Part shown: one piece after another, positions 51,968 to 61,860 of the stretch | How positions within the stretch are numbered: the stretch's first letter is position 1 | Layout: every line of letters begins with the position of its first letter | Assembly (NCBI GenBank): GCA_025362035.1 | Contig: JANYIN010000133.1 | Span: 1-64,000, forward strand | Source of the DNA: Gemmatimonadaceae bacterium | Lineage (GTDB): Bacteria; Gemmatimonadota; Gemmatimonadetes; Gemmatimonadales; Gemmatimonadaceae | Length of the DNA: 64,000 bases | Reading direction: 5' to 3' | Program-made: the position numbers and the translations under genes | Notes under the pieces: generated by a model | What the model was told of the DNA's origin: nothing | The model's input: only the letters and a program-made list of their open reading frames with translations | Databases searched by the model: none

Positions 51968-52939
51968 ATGTCCCACAGAAATTTGAACGTCAGCGCGTCA
52001 GATGCGGCCCGATTCGCGCCGAGTGCGGCGGTATTTCGCGCCGGCTTCGCGCTGGCGGTGCTCACCGCTTTGAGCGCGTTTGCCTTTCGTGCTGGCGCGC
52101 AGACGTTTACATCGAGGACGGTTGACGTCCGTCCCCTGGCCAAGCTCGCTGCCACGACCGCCACGGAATCGGCGCGTGTGCAGCCCGTCGTGCCGGTATT
52201 TGCCACGAGCGCCGCGCGCACCGCGGTGTTCTTCGCTCCGGCCCCGTTCGCGGTGGGAGAGGAGCTGGCCTACAAAGCGACGTTTGGCGTGCTCCCGGCC
52301 GGGACTGCCCGGATGCGTGTGGACGGCATCGATCTCGTGCGTGGACGTCCCGCGTACCACGTGGTCTTCTCAATTGACGGAGGCGTGCCGTTCTTCCGGG
52401 TGAAGGACCGATATGAGAGCTGGATCGATGTGCAGACGCTTGCTTCGTTGCGCCATCGGCAGGTGATCTCGGAGGGACGGTATCATCGCAACACGACGTA
52501 CGAGATCTATCCGGAGCGCGCCATGTTCCAGCGGGACACCGAACCGATGGAGCCGAGCGTGGCGAATCCTCTCGACGATGGTTCCTTCATATACGCCGTC
52601 CGGTCCGAGCGCCTGAAGGTGGGCGAGACGCGTCGCGACGACCGCTATTTCCGTCCTGACAGAAATCCGGTGATCCTCACCGGGCTGCGGCGCGACACCG
52701 TCACGGTAGCCGCCGGCACGTACGCGACGATGGTCGTACGCCCCTCCATCAAGGCCAATGGCCTGTTCTCGGAGAACGGCGATGCGCAGATCTGGTTCAG
52801 CGAAGACGCGTCGCGATATCCCGTCCAAGTGAAGACGAAGTTTTCGAGGTTCTCGCTGACGTTGTCGCTCCAGTCGGTGACGGCCGGTGACCGTGCCTCG
52901 CATGCGCGGCTGGTTACCGGAGCCGTGGAGGCCCAATAG
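51968..52939 (+). CDS. DUF3108-domain exported protein
   Basis: 323 residues, ATG 51968 with GGGGGAG 9 bases upstream. A long signal sequence (residues about 22-45, ending AFAFRAGAQ) is followed by a low-complexity Ala/Thr/Val linker. From about residue 92 the DUF3108 domain starts: FAVGEELAYKATFGVLPAGTARMRV, RVKDRYESWID, and KTKFSRFSLTLSLQSV at the end. The function of the family is unknown; it is periplasmic. The MarR-type palindrome upstream suggests regulated expression. Confidence 0.85.
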   Translation: MSHRNLNVSASDAARFAPSAAVFRAGFALAVLTALSAFAFRAGAQTFTSRTVDVRPLAKLAATTATESARVQPVVPVFATSAARTAVFFAPAPFAVGEELAYKATFGVLPAGTARMRVDGIDLVRGRPAYHVVFSIDGGVPFFRVKDRYESWIDVQTLASLRHRQVISEGRYHRNTTYEIYPERAMFQRDTEPMEPSVANPLDDGSFIYAVRSERLKVGETRRDDRYFRPDRNPVILTGLRRDTVTVAAGTYATMVVRPSIKANGLFSENGDAQIWFSEDASRYPVQVKTKFSRFSLTLSLQSVTAGDRASHARLVTGAVEAQ

Positions 52940-53023
52940 CGAGAATCAGCCGGGCCTTTTCGCCTCTTCAGCCGGCCGCTCGGCGGCCGTTGAAGACGCC
53001 GACAGCTGCCGATACTGAGTGTC

Positions 53024-53248
53024 ATGGCGACCGACAAAGTCCCGGCGATCGGCAAGATCAGGAAAGTCAAAGGCGCGTCCAACGCGAGCGAAGGTGTCGC
53101 AACCGTGTCGCTGCCGCTTTCATCGGATGCTTCGCGACAGTGGGAACAACCCGTGGACTCCGTCGAGATCAGCGATGTGGGGCGAGCGCTCGCCGCGAAG
53201 ATTGCGACGGATGTGAATGCGGTCCGTGGATGGCGCGTCACTCCTTAG
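53024..53248 (+). CDS. Small hypothetical protein
   Basis: 74 residues (MATDKVPAIGKIRKVKGAS...), ATG start. It has a basic N-terminus and an acidic, amphipathic second half (DSVEISDVGRALAAKIATDVNAV). That second half faintly recalls the DSVQLSDxA segment of FlgM-type anti-sigma factors, but no flagellar gene is near and I do not claim it. Its stop overlaps the convergent cydB by 11 bases. It could be a real small gene or chance. Confidence 0.45.
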   Translation: MATDKVPAIGKIRKVKGASNASEGVATVSLPLSSDASRQWEQPVDSVEISDVGRALAAKIATDVNAVRGWRVTP

Positions 53249-54332
53249 CAGATTGAACAGCCGAGCCTTCCGCTCCGCCAAGAGCGGAGAACGTACGAAA
53301 GAGATAGACGAGAGCTGGCAGCAGCAGCACGCTGCCGCCCGCGCATCCCCAGAGCACCAGCTCGAGCGTGATCGAGGGCGCTGCGGTATCTCGTAGTGAG
53401 CGCGCGGGGGGCACGATGAGCGGATACTGCACGAGTACCCACCCCCAGAGGATGAGGGAGACCTGGGCAGCCGCGGCCACGCGCGCCAGGCGCCAGCGCC
53501 GTCTCGCGAGCGCCCAGATCGCGATGATTGCAGCCGTGCCGGTGGTCGCCTGCAGGGGGAGCGACCACTTCAGCAGCATCAAGCCTCGGCCCACGTCGGG
53601 AGCCTGATCGAAGGCCAGAATGAGGGCGGCGAATGCAGCGGCGAACACCACCGCGGCCGCTGCTAGCGCGCGTTTGCGGAAAAGGTCGCGCATGACGTCG
53701 TCCCGGGCTGCGAGTGTGAGATACACGGCCGCGAGGAAGGCGAACATCGCCAGCGCCAACGCGCCGAGCGCCAGCGGAAATGGCGCGAACCACGGCGCAA
53801 TGAAAACGGTATGGAACGGGGGCATCGCGTCCGCGGTCCTTCCGGTGCGTGCGGGGAGCATCGCCGCCGCATTTCCGACGGCGCCCGACGCGATTGCGCC
53901 AACGATCACGCCAAGCACCAGCGGTGTGACGATGCTCGTGACGGCGAACACGCGGCCCCACCTGCGCTGTGTGGCATCGTCACGGGCACCGTAAGTCCGA
54001 AACACGAACGACGATCCCCGCAGCACGATGCCCACGAGCATGATCGTCAGCGGGATATGGAGCACGATGAGAAGTGCGGCGAAGGCATCCGGAAAGGCTG
54101 TGAACAGGATGACGAGCACGAGGATGAGCCACACATGGTTCGCCTCCCAGATTGGCCCGATTGCGCTGGCGATGAGCTGCCGCTGTTCCGCGCGGCGCGG
54201 GCCGCCCGCGAGCAGGTCCCACACGCCGCCGCCAAAATCGGCCCCGCCCGTGAGGACGTACGCGTTGAGTGCGAGCACCATCACGCCCGCGACGACCTCG
54301 GGAAGTCCAATCGACGACAGGACGCCGCTCAT
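53238..54332 (-). CDS. cydB: Cytochrome bd-type quinol oxidase subunit II
   Basis: 364 residues from the ATG at 54332, which overlaps the cydA stop (ATGA). About eight membrane helices. NAYVLTGGADFGGGVWDLLAGG and ANHVWLILVLVILFTAFPDAFA are the characteristic CydB motifs. It pairs with CydA in the cytoplasmic membrane; the enzyme reduces O2 to water with quinol, with high affinity and without proton pumping. Operon order is cydA-cydB. Confidence 0.93.
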   Translation of the reverse strand: MSGVLSSIGLPEVVAGVMVLALNAYVLTGGADFGGGVWDLLAGGPRRAEQRQLIASAIGPIWEANHVWLILVLVILFTAFPDAFAALLIVLHIPLTIMLVGIVLRGSSFVFRTYGARDDATQRRWGRVFAVTSIVTPLVLGVIVGAIASGAVGNAAAMLPARTGRTADAMPPFHTVFIAPWFAPFPLALGALALAMFAFLAAVYLTLAARDDVMRDLFRKRALAAAAVVFAAAFAALILAFDQAPDVGRGLMLLKWSLPLQATTGTAAIIAIWALARRRWRLARVAAAAQVSLILWGWVLVQYPLIVPPARSLRDTAAPSITLELVLWGCAGGSVLLLPALVYLFRTFSALGGAEGSAVQSAKE

Positions 54333-55690
54333 GACACGGTGGTCTCTTGAACGAGCGAACGGATGAGCGACACGACGACGGCACCGAGCCCGAGGTACAG
54401 CACGGCGAAGAGCATCAGTGGCACGATGAGTCCCGGCATAGGCGTGAGCGCGTCGCTGGTTCGCATCACGCCCTGCACGACCCATGGTTGACGACCTACC
54501 TCGGTGACAACCCATCCCGCTTCGGTCGCGAGATACCCGAACGGCGTCGCCAACGTGAGGGCGAAGAGCAGCGGTCGGTTCGACGCAAGATCACGTCGTT
54601 TCGAGATGGTCCAGCCGACCCACAGCGCGACGAACGCCAGGAACGAACCAAGTCCCACCATCGCCTGGAAAGCGAGGTGCACGACAGCCACAGGCGGACG
54701 ATCCCCGCGCGGTACCGCCTTCAGTCCTTTCACCTCGGCGTTGAGGTCGTGATACGCGAGCAGCGACAGCGCACCAGGGAGCTCGAGCGCCAGCCGTGTC
54801 TCCTCGCGTTCCGCGTCGGGCCACCCGCCGATTCGCAACGGCGCACGACGCAGCGTTTCCCACTGGCCTTCCATCGACGCCAGCTTCACGGGCTGCGTCT
54901 CGGCCACGAGGCGGGCACTGATGTCGCCGGAGAGCGGCTGGAGCACCGCGGCGGGCGCGCCCACAGCCAGCGCAATTGCGAGTGCGCGGCGGTGCAAGGC
55001 GGACGGGTGGCCGCGCAAGGTAACCCAGGCGTGCATTCCGGCCACGGCGAAGCCGGTTGCCGCATAGGACGCGAGCAGCATGTGCAACGCTTGCGGAAAC
55101 GCGGCGGGCGACTGCATGCCCCGGATAGGATCGATGCCGATGAGCGTGCCGCCCTCGGCGAGCCGATAGCCCACGGGCGTGTTCATCCAGGCATTGACGA
55201 GCACCACGAATACCGCGGACGCCGCGCCGCTGGCCACCACGATGAACCCCGCCGCGAGATGCGCACGCGGGCCAACGCGCTCCCAGCCGTAGAGATAGAT
55301 GCCGAGAAAGATCGCCTCGAGGAAGAAGGCGAATCCCTCCAGCGAGAAGGGGATACCGATGAGCGGTCCCGCGAGGCGCATGAATCCCGGCCAGAGCAGC
55401 CCGAGCTCGAACGAGAGCACCGTCCCCGATACTGCGCCGACCGCAAACAGGACGGCCGTACCGCGCGCCCACCGCTTTGCCAGCTCCAGATACGTGGCGT
55501 CGCCGGTACGCCGCCACATCAGCTCGGCGATCACCATCATCAAGGGAAGCGCAATGCCGATCTCGGCAAAGATGATGTGAAAGCCGAGCGACATGGCCAT
55601 CTGTGTGCGAGCAGCGAGCAAGTCGGTCACGAGGCAATAATCGCGCAATGTCCCGTTCGGCGCGAGCGGTTCCGGGGTTGGGAGCCTCAC
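54329..55690 (-). CDS. cydA: Cytochrome bd-type quinol oxidase subunit I (short Q-loop)
   Basis: 453 residues, the length of short-loop CydA/CioA forms. Haem and proton-path residues are visible: MSLGFHIIFAEIGIALP (His ligand), EGFAFFLEAIFLGIYLYGW (two Glu), FPQALHMLLASYAATGF (His) and the conserved GRQPWVVQGVMRT quinol-oxidase motif. It oxidises quinol at the periplasmic side. The first 20 or so residues (TPEPLAPNGTL) are probably not conserved, so a later start is possible. Confidence 0.93.
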   Translation of the reverse strand: MRLPTPEPLAPNGTLRDYCLVTDLLAARTQMAMSLGFHIIFAEIGIALPLMMVIAELMWRRTGDATYLELAKRWARGTAVLFAVGAVSGTVLSFELGLLWPGFMRLAGPLIGIPFSLEGFAFFLEAIFLGIYLYGWERVGPRAHLAAGFIVVASGAASAVFVVLVNAWMNTPVGYRLAEGGTLIGIDPIRGMQSPAAFPQALHMLLASYAATGFAVAGMHAWVTLRGHPSALHRRALAIALAVGAPAAVLQPLSGDISARLVAETQPVKLASMEGQWETLRRAPLRIGGWPDAEREETRLALELPGALSLLAYHDLNAEVKGLKAVPRGDRPPVAVVHLAFQAMVGLGSFLAFVALWVGWTISKRRDLASNRPLLFALTLATPFGYLATEAGWVVTEVGRQPWVVQGVMRTSDALTPMPGLIVPLMLFAVLYLGLGAVVVSLIRSLVQETTVS

Positions 55691-55760
55691 TCACGCGACT
55701 ACCGTCCTAGCACCGATGCTTTGGGCACGGTCCGTTACCCGCCCTATCCCGCGGGGCCAA

Positions 55761-56249
55761 TCAGCGCCGCATCGGCGGCGGAACGCGATGTGGTCCGGGC
55801 GCCTCGAACGACCTGGCGCGCGCCGATGCATCGCGCGGGTGGAGTCGATCGTGGCCGATGCGATGACCGGCGCCGAAGACGCGACCCAATTCCGTTGCGG
55901 GATCGGACAACAGCTCGAACGCGTGAGCCAACTCGGCCGGCGGCTGGGACGCGTCGTCGTGGCCTTCGGCATGCGGGACGTGCCGGAGGACCGCGATCAC
56001 GCATCCCAGCGCAAAGGCGCAGATGACACCGGCGGCTACCCACTGTACCGTACTGGAGCCGACCGCCGCGTGGTCGAGTTGCGCGACATTCACGCTCCCG
56101 TGCTGTTCGCGCACCAGCAGTACGCCGAGTACGAGAGCGCCGCTCACAAGCGCCGTCACGGCAAGACTCTCCGTGGGGGTGTTCCCCCGAAGCTCTCCCA
56201 CCGCGCCTGCACGACGGACGCGGTCATCGCGAATGGCGTTGCGCTTCAT
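55761..56249 (-). CDS. Hypothetical two-helix membrane protein
   Basis: 162 residues from the ATG at 56249. Two likely membrane helices (LAVTALVSGALVLGVLLV and VQWVAAGVICAFALGCVIAVL) are followed by a hydrophilic tail rich in His, Pro and Arg. I do not recognise the family. It ends 70 bases beyond the start of cydA, upstream of it on the same strand, so it could be the first gene of the cyd operon. The Arg-rich tail could equally be a high-GC open frame without function. Confidence 0.4.
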   Translation of the reverse strand: MKRNAIRDDRVRRAGAVGELRGNTPTESLAVTALVSGALVLGVLLVREQHGSVNVAQLDHAAVGSSTVQWVAAGVICAFALGCVIAVLRHVPHAEGHDDASQPPAELAHAFELLSDPATELGRVFGAGHRIGHDRLHPRDASARARSFEAPGPHRVPPPMRR

Positions 56250-56402
56250 CGAAGTGTCAGGGATCTGGAGGGCGTACGTCGCAGGCGGATCCTGCTCCTG
56301 GAGTATCGGAGGGTGGCGTGGTCCGCTTGATCGTGCCGTGCCCCGTCGCAGCGAATGGCGTATAGTTGATCCCGCGGACCACGTGAACCACGGAGGAACC
56401 GG

Positions 56403-57173
56403 TTGCTCGTTCTCGGCTACGCGCTCGCTGGGTTGATAGGACTCTCGCTGGGCCTCCTGGGTGGAGGGGGATCGATTCTCACCGTTCCGATCCTTGTGTA
56501 CGTGCTGGGCTTCGATCCGAAGCTGGCCATCGCGATGAGCCTTCCCGTGGTGGGCGGCACGAGCCTCGTGGGTGCGGCGAGTCATTGGAGAGCGGGAAAC
56601 GTCGATGTCCGGATGGCCGCTCTGTTCGGAGTGATCGCGATGGGCGCGGCGTTCGTCGGCGCCAGGCTGGCGGTGTTCTTGAGCGGCAAAGTACAACTGG
56701 CCGTGCTGGCCGTCGTAATGCTCGCGGCCGCCGCATCGATGTTCAGAAGCGCACGGCGGTCTCGCGCGGGTGGCGCGCCCGCCAGCGACGTTGTGCAGTC
56801 AATGACGATCGGCCTGCTGGTACCCGTCGCCGTGGCGGTCGGCGGGCTGACCGGGCTCGTCGGCATCGGCGGCGGCTTCCTCGTGGTGCCGGCGCTCGTG
56901 CTGCTGGCGAAGGTGCCGATGAAGCAGGCGGTGGGCACGTCGTTGCTCGTGATCGCGATGAATTCGGCGTCAGGATTCGCGGGCTATTTCGGTCGCGTGA
57001 CGATTCCGTGGTCCTTCCTGTTCGGCTTCACGGCGGTAGCGGCCGTGGGCATCGTTGCAGGCACGTATCTCTCACGGTTCGTGTCCCAGGCGTCGCTGAA
57101 ACAGGCATTCAGCGTGTTTCTGCTGTTCATGGGAGCGTTCATCCTGTACAAGAACCGCAGCGTCTTCGGTTGA
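56403..57173 (+). CDS. TSUP/TauE-SafE family permease
   Basis: 256 residues from TTG 56403, chosen because CGGAGGAACC lies just upstream. Two repeats of the family, each of about four helices, are visible: GLSLGLLGGGGSILTVPILVYVLGFDPKLAIAMSLPVVGGTSLVGA and GLTGLVGIGGGFLVVPALVLLAKVPMKQAVGTSLLVIAMNSASGFAGY in matching positions. These permeases export sulfite or organosulfonates or related anions. The cargo cannot be told. Confidence 0.9.
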   Translation: MLVLGYALAGLIGLSLGLLGGGGSILTVPILVYVLGFDPKLAIAMSLPVVGGTSLVGAASHWRAGNVDVRMAALFGVIAMGAAFVGARLAVFLSGKVQLAVLAVVMLAAAASMFRSARRSRAGGAPASDVVQSMTIGLLVPVAVAVGGLTGLVGIGGGFLVVPALVLLAKVPMKQAVGTSLLVIAMNSASGFAGYFGRVTIPWSFLFGFTAVAAVGIVAGTYLSRFVSQASLKQAFSVFLLFMGAFILYKNRSVFG

Positions 57174-57180
57174 CGCTGAT

Positions 57181-57205
57181 GTGGGGCCCGGTACATTCGC
57201 CCCAC
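57181..57205 (+). terminator. Possible hairpin after the TSUP gene
   Basis: GTGGGGC (57181-57187) and GCCCCAC (57199-57205) form a 7-base stem with an 11-base loop, 8 bases past the TSUP stop. There is no T-tract, so it may be a weak terminator or chance in GC-rich DNA. Confidence 0.3.
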
Positions 57206-57254
57206 CACCTCCACACGTCCGCCACACATCGCGATCATCCAACGGTGTATCAAA

Positions 57255-60170
57255 TTGCCTACTGTGCGAAACACCCTGTTGCTGGCCGGCCTCGCGTTCG
57301 GTGCCGTCTCGCATGCTGTCGCCCAACAACCCGTGGCGACGCGCGCGCTTTCGACGGCGGACATCCAGTCGTGGAAGAACATCCGGTCTTCCAGCGTCTC
57401 GAATGACGGCAAGTGGCTCGCGTACCAACTCGTGCCCAATGAGGGCGACGCGGAGGTCGTGATTCGCGCGACTGGTGAGAGCCGGGAACTGCGCTTCCAG
57501 ATTGGTGAGCCGCCCGTCCTTACCGGCGGCCCAGGCGCGGGTAGTGCCGGACCCGTCGTGATGATTGCGTCGAGCTCGAAGTACGTGGCGTTCAGTGTCT
57601 ATCCCACGGCGAAGAACGCGAAGCAACTCAGGAAAGACAAGAAGCCGCTTTACAACGGTGTCGCGGTCGTGAATCTCGCGACGGGCGAGAAGAAGGAATT
57701 CGACAAGGTGCGCCGTTTCGCGTTCTCAGGAGAGCGGGCGGGATGGATCGCGATGTCCGCGTACGCGCAGGACGGGCCCGCCGCGACGGGGGCCGCGCGC
57801 CCCGACGGCACCGATCTCCTGCTGTACAATCTCGGCACGACCGAATTGGTGAACGTGGGGAACGTGGCCGACTTCGCGTTCGACTACATGGGCGAGTATC
57901 TCGCGTACACCGTCGATGCGCGCGACAGATTCGGTAACGGCATTCAGGTCCGCAACCTGACGACGGACGTGGTGCGATCGCTCGACAGCGAACGAGATGT
58001 GTACAAGCGTCTGGCCTGGGCGGACAGTGGCCTCGCGCTCGCGGTGCTGCGTGGTTTACCGGACAGCGCGGCGAAGGACACGTCGTATTCGCTCGTGACG
58101 TTCACGGGCTTCGCGAAAGGCCTTCCGAAGAAGACCGTGATCAGCGCGCAGGCAATCGCCGGCTTTCCCGCCGGAATGCAGATCAGTGCGGATCGGACAC
58201 CGCGATGGGCGCAGGACTTCTCGATCGTGTATTTCGGCATTCGCGGCGCGAAGAAAAAGCGGGACGGCGCCATGACCACGGACGGGAGCCACCCCTCCGT
58301 CGTACAGCCGGGCGCGCCGGGCGCGGGCGGGACGATCAACATGCCTACCGTGCCCGCTGACGACGACACCCCTTCGCTGATTCTCTGGCACTGGAAAGAT
58401 CCGCGTCTGCAGTCTCAACAGATCGTGCAGGAGCAGGCGGACAAGTCGTACAGCTATCTGTCCGCATATCGCCTGGCGGAGGGCAAGTTCATCCGGCTGG
58501 CCGACGATTCGCTTCGCACCGTGAACATCGCGCCGCACGACCGCTATGGGTACGGCACGGACAATCATCGGTACGAGCAGCAGTCGAGCTACAACGGGCG
58601 CAACTTCACGGATGTCTACACCGTCGATCTTCGCAGCGGCGAACGGCGGCGCGTGCTGGAGCGGCACCTCGGGTCAACGCTGGCATCACCGGACGGATCC
58701 ATGCTGCTGCATTTCGGCATGGACACGAGTTTCCACGTGCTGGACATGGCGACGGGACAGTCGCGCAGCATCACGCGTGGGGTGCCGACCGTGTTCGGCG
58801 ATACGGCGGACGATCACAACAACCTGGTGCCGCCACCGTTCGCGCCGATGGGCTGGTCGAACGACGGTTCATCCGTGCTGCTCTCCGACGGGTGGGACGT
58901 GTGGAAGGTGCCGACGAGGGGCGGCAACGCCGTGAATCTGACGGTGGACGGCAGCAGGACGCAGAAGCACTATCAGCGGCGCTACGGATTCGATTCGCGG
59001 GAGAAAGGCGTCGACATGGCCAGCCCACTCTACTTCGCGACGTACGGCGAGTGGACGAAGAAGGAAGGCATCGCGAAGGTCGAACCAGGCAGGACGGGCG
59101 CGAGAGACCTGATGTGGGGCGACGCCAAGGTGCAATTCGTCAAGGCGCGGGACGTGGAGGTCTATCTCTACACGCGGCAGACCTACGTGGACTTCCCCAA
59201 CTACTACGTGGCCGACGCGACATTGAGCGGCGGCAAGCAGATCACCGATGCCAACCCGCAGCAGCGCCAGGTTGCGTGGTCGCCGGGTGTGCGTCTCATC
59301 GACTACACGAGCGCCAAGGGGGACCGGCTCCAGGGGGCGTTGTATCTGCCCGCGAACTACGAACCGGGCAAGACGTATCCGCTCCTCGTGACGATCTACG
59401 AGAAGCGCTCGCAGAACATGCACCTGTACGCGGCGCCCAACGAAACGCGCGCGCCGAATCCAACGCTGTATACCAGCCGAGGCTACGCGGTGCTCGATCC
59501 CGACATCGTGTACAGGGTGAACGATCCCGGGATGTCGGCGGTGTGGTGCGTGGTGCCGGCGGTGAAGGCGGCGATCGCCACAGGCATCGTGGATTCGGCG
59601 GATGTGGGACTCTGGGGACATTCGTGGGGCGGGTATCAAACCGCGTTCCTCGTTACCCAGACGAACCTCTTCAAGAGCGCCATCGCCGGCGCGCCGCTCA
59701 CGGACATGGTGAGCATGTACAGCTCGATCTACTGGAATACGGGGGGCGCGAATCAGGGGATCTTCGAGTCGAGCCAAGGCCGCTTCAAGGGAAACGTGTC
59801 CGAGAACACGGAGGCGTACCTCCGGAACTCGCCGGTGTTTCACGCGAGGAACGTGACGACGCCTCTGATCATCCTGCACAATGACAAGGATGGCGCGGTG
59901 GACTTCAATCAGGGCGTGACCTACTACAACACGCTCCGTCAGCTCGGCAAGGAAGTCATCATGCTCGAGTATGCCGGGGAGAACCATGGCCTGGCTCGGA
60001 CCACCAACCAGAAGGACTACGCGGTTCGAATGGGCGAGTGGTTCGACACGTACCTCATGGGCGCTCCGGCGCCGGATTGGATGAAGGGAGGAATTCCGCG
60101 GCTGCAGATGGAGGAGCATCTGCGGTCGCGCCGGCCGACGGCGAAGCCGGAGCCGCCCGTGATTCCCTAG
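57255..60170 (+). CDS. Secreted S9-family (prolyl oligopeptidase-type) peptidase
   Basis: 971 residues, TTG start, signal peptide RNTLLLAGLAFGAVSHAVAQ. A long beta-propeller-like N-terminal part (about residues 45-690) precedes an alpha/beta-hydrolase catalytic domain. The catalytic Ser lies in GLWGHSWGGYQT, the Asp in HNDKDGAVDFNQ and the His in GENHGLAR. The family trims peptides after Pro or Ala in the periplasm or medium. It is convergent with the amidohydrolase gene, and their stop codons overlap in CTAG. Confidence 0.93.
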   Translation: MPTVRNTLLLAGLAFGAVSHAVAQQPVATRALSTADIQSWKNIRSSSVSNDGKWLAYQLVPNEGDAEVVIRATGESRELRFQIGEPPVLTGGPGAGSAGPVVMIASSSKYVAFSVYPTAKNAKQLRKDKKPLYNGVAVVNLATGEKKEFDKVRRFAFSGERAGWIAMSAYAQDGPAATGAARPDGTDLLLYNLGTTELVNVGNVADFAFDYMGEYLAYTVDARDRFGNGIQVRNLTTDVVRSLDSERDVYKRLAWADSGLALAVLRGLPDSAAKDTSYSLVTFTGFAKGLPKKTVISAQAIAGFPAGMQISADRTPRWAQDFSIVYFGIRGAKKKRDGAMTTDGSHPSVVQPGAPGAGGTINMPTVPADDDTPSLILWHWKDPRLQSQQIVQEQADKSYSYLSAYRLAEGKFIRLADDSLRTVNIAPHDRYGYGTDNHRYEQQSSYNGRNFTDVYTVDLRSGERRRVLERHLGSTLASPDGSMLLHFGMDTSFHVLDMATGQSRSITRGVPTVFGDTADDHNNLVPPPFAPMGWSNDGSSVLLSDGWDVWKVPTRGGNAVNLTVDGSRTQKHYQRRYGFDSREKGVDMASPLYFATYGEWTKKEGIAKVEPGRTGARDLMWGDAKVQFVKARDVEVYLYTRQTYVDFPNYYVADATLSGGKQITDANPQQRQVAWSPGVRLIDYTSAKGDRLQGALYLPANYEPGKTYPLLVTIYEKRSQNMHLYAAPNETRAPNPTLYTSRGYAVLDPDIVYRVNDPGMSAVWCVVPAVKAAIATGIVDSADVGLWGHSWGGYQTAFLVTQTNLFKSAIAGAPLTDMVSMYSSIYWNTGGANQGIFESSQGRFKGNVSENTEAYLRNSPVFHARNVTTPLIILHNDKDGAVDFNQGVTYYNTLRQLGKEVIMLEYAGENHGLARTTNQKDYAVRMGEWFDTYLMGAPAPDWMKGGIPRLQMEEHLRSRRPTAKPEPPVIP

Positions 60171-61711
60171 CGGCGCGGCCGCTCCGCGCGCGCTTTCGCC
60201 ACGAGCGCTTTCACGTCCGCGAACAGCGTCGGCGCATGGTACGGAATGCCGTCCTTGATGGTCCATTCGACGCCACCGTCGTGGACGGCTTTCCCGTCCT
60301 TCATGACGTCGATGCCGGTGGGGTAGAACACCTTCAGGTTCTCGAGCGGATTGCCGTTCACCACGACGAGATCGGCCAGGAATCCTTCACGCACGCGACC
60401 GAGGTCGGAGCTCCTGCCGAGGATCTGCGCGTTGTTTCCCGTGGCGTGCTGGATGACCTTGACGGGCATGAAGCCGGCTTCCTGCTGCAGTTCGAGCTCG
60501 CGAACGAGGCCAAAGCCGTACATCTGGTAGATGAAGCCCGCGTCGTCGCCAACTCCGATGAGTCCACCGCGACGTTCGAAATCGCGTAGCGCCGACATCC
60601 AGAGACGGTAGTTCTCCTTCCAGAACGCTTCATCCGTGGAGGTCCAGCCGAAGAAATACGACCCGTGATTGGCGGCATCGGGGCGGAAGTAGTCTTCGAG
60701 GGTAGGATGGAGGTAGTCGACGAACCACGGCTGCGTCTGCGCCCGCTGCAGGTCGCGGGACGCCTCGTAGATGTCGAGCGTGGGCACCCAGGCTACTCTT
60801 GCCGCCACGAGGGTGTCGAGGACCATCCCGAGACGGATTGGGTCGGCTTCGCGCCAGAGATGCCCAGCCCACCGGAAGCGATCCGTTTCGTTGCGATAGT
60901 TGTACGAGGCCGGGAAGTTCTGACGGCCCTCCGGAATGGCGGCATCCGGAATGCCGTACCAGTGTTCGATACTCGTGGTGCCGAAGTGCGCGTCGTCCCA
61001 TGCGTTGGTCTCCTCCACGCCGACATGGTGCGCGACACGGAGGCCGAGCTTGTGTGCCTCGTCCAGCGCCGCCTGCATGACGTCCCGATCGATACCGAGG
61101 ATCTTTACGCCGTCGGCTCCCATCTTCTTGAGCTCCCGGATGCGCGCGCGGGCGGCCTCGGGCGAGGTTGGCACCGGCGCGTTTGAGAATCTGGCATAGA
61201 CGAAGATTCTCGGCGCCGCCACTTCGCCGCGCGCGCTCCGATCGCGAATGGCAATGACTTTCTCGGTGGTGTCGGCGCCGACTTCGCGCACGCTCGTGAT
61301 GCCGCACGCAAGCCACAACTTGAGGGTGTAGTCGTACGGCTGGGCGACGTGTGCCCGCTCGTCCTGCAGATGCGCGTGGGCGTTGATGAGGCCGGGCAGG
61401 AGGTACTTGCCGGTGGCGTCGATCTCGGCGTCTGCCCGCATCCGTTCGGCGCGGCCGGAGCGCACGGCCACCGGATCGAGGAAGACGACACGCGTAATCC
61501 TGCTTCCTTCGATCAGGACGTCGGCGGGCCCCGACGCGGGCGTGCCATTGCCATCAATGATCGTGGCGTTGCGAATCGCCAAGCGCGGTACGCGCACGCC
61601 ACTGGACGGGCGCGGTGCCTGCTGAGCATGGACGACTCGCGGCGTGACCACCGCGCAAAGCAGAGCGAGAGACGCGACGATTTCAGAGCGTATCGGGATG
61701 ACGAAGGGCAT
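60167..61711 (-). CDS. Secreted amidohydrolase-family enzyme
   Basis: 514 residues from the ATG at 61711, which gives a signal peptide (SEIVASLALLCAVVTPRVVHAQ). Metal-dependent amidohydrolase fold: LLPGLINAHAHLQDE (HxH), GVKILGIDRDV (possible carbamylated Lys), VAHHVGVEE (His), SIEHWYG (His) and GVGDDAG (Asp). The C-terminal FLADLVVVNGNPLENL strand segment is typical. It would hydrolyse a cyclic amide, imidazolone or dipeptide; the substrate is unknown. It may share the peptide-scavenging role of the S9 peptidase beside it. Confidence 0.9.
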   Translation of the reverse strand: MPFVIPIRSEIVASLALLCAVVTPRVVHAQQAPRPSSGVRVPRLAIRNATIIDGNGTPASGPADVLIEGSRITRVVFLDPVAVRSGRAERMRADAEIDATGKYLLPGLINAHAHLQDERAHVAQPYDYTLKLWLACGITSVREVGADTTEKVIAIRDRSARGEVAAPRIFVYARFSNAPVPTSPEAARARIRELKKMGADGVKILGIDRDVMQAALDEAHKLGLRVAHHVGVEETNAWDDAHFGTTSIEHWYGIPDAAIPEGRQNFPASYNYRNETDRFRWAGHLWREADPIRLGMVLDTLVAARVAWVPTLDIYEASRDLQRAQTQPWFVDYLHPTLEDYFRPDAANHGSYFFGWTSTDEAFWKENYRLWMSALRDFERRGGLIGVGDDAGFIYQMYGFGLVRELELQQEAGFMPVKVIQHATGNNAQILGRSSDLGRVREGFLADLVVVNGNPLENLKVFYPTGIDVMKDGKAVHDGGVEWTIKDGIPYHAPTLFADVKALVAKARAERPRR

Positions 61712-61860
61712 GGAGCTCGGGCTTGAGTGGACCGAGCAACATGCGCGCGTTGATATTGGCCCCGCTAGAGGACATGTGCGGCACGGAGACACGCGCACCG
61801 ACGCAAAAACGGCGGATTACACTTCAGAGCATCATTCCCCGGACGCGAGGCTGGAGTCAC

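Noticed and set aside
53024..53248. FlgM-like anti-sigma factor
   Set aside because: Only a weak resemblance in one short segment, and no flagellar genes in the window.
54347..56026. A 559-codon plus-strand frame opposite cydA
   Set aside because: It is the antisense of cydA, rich in Arg, His and Glu, with no domain; GC-rich codon bias opens such frames.
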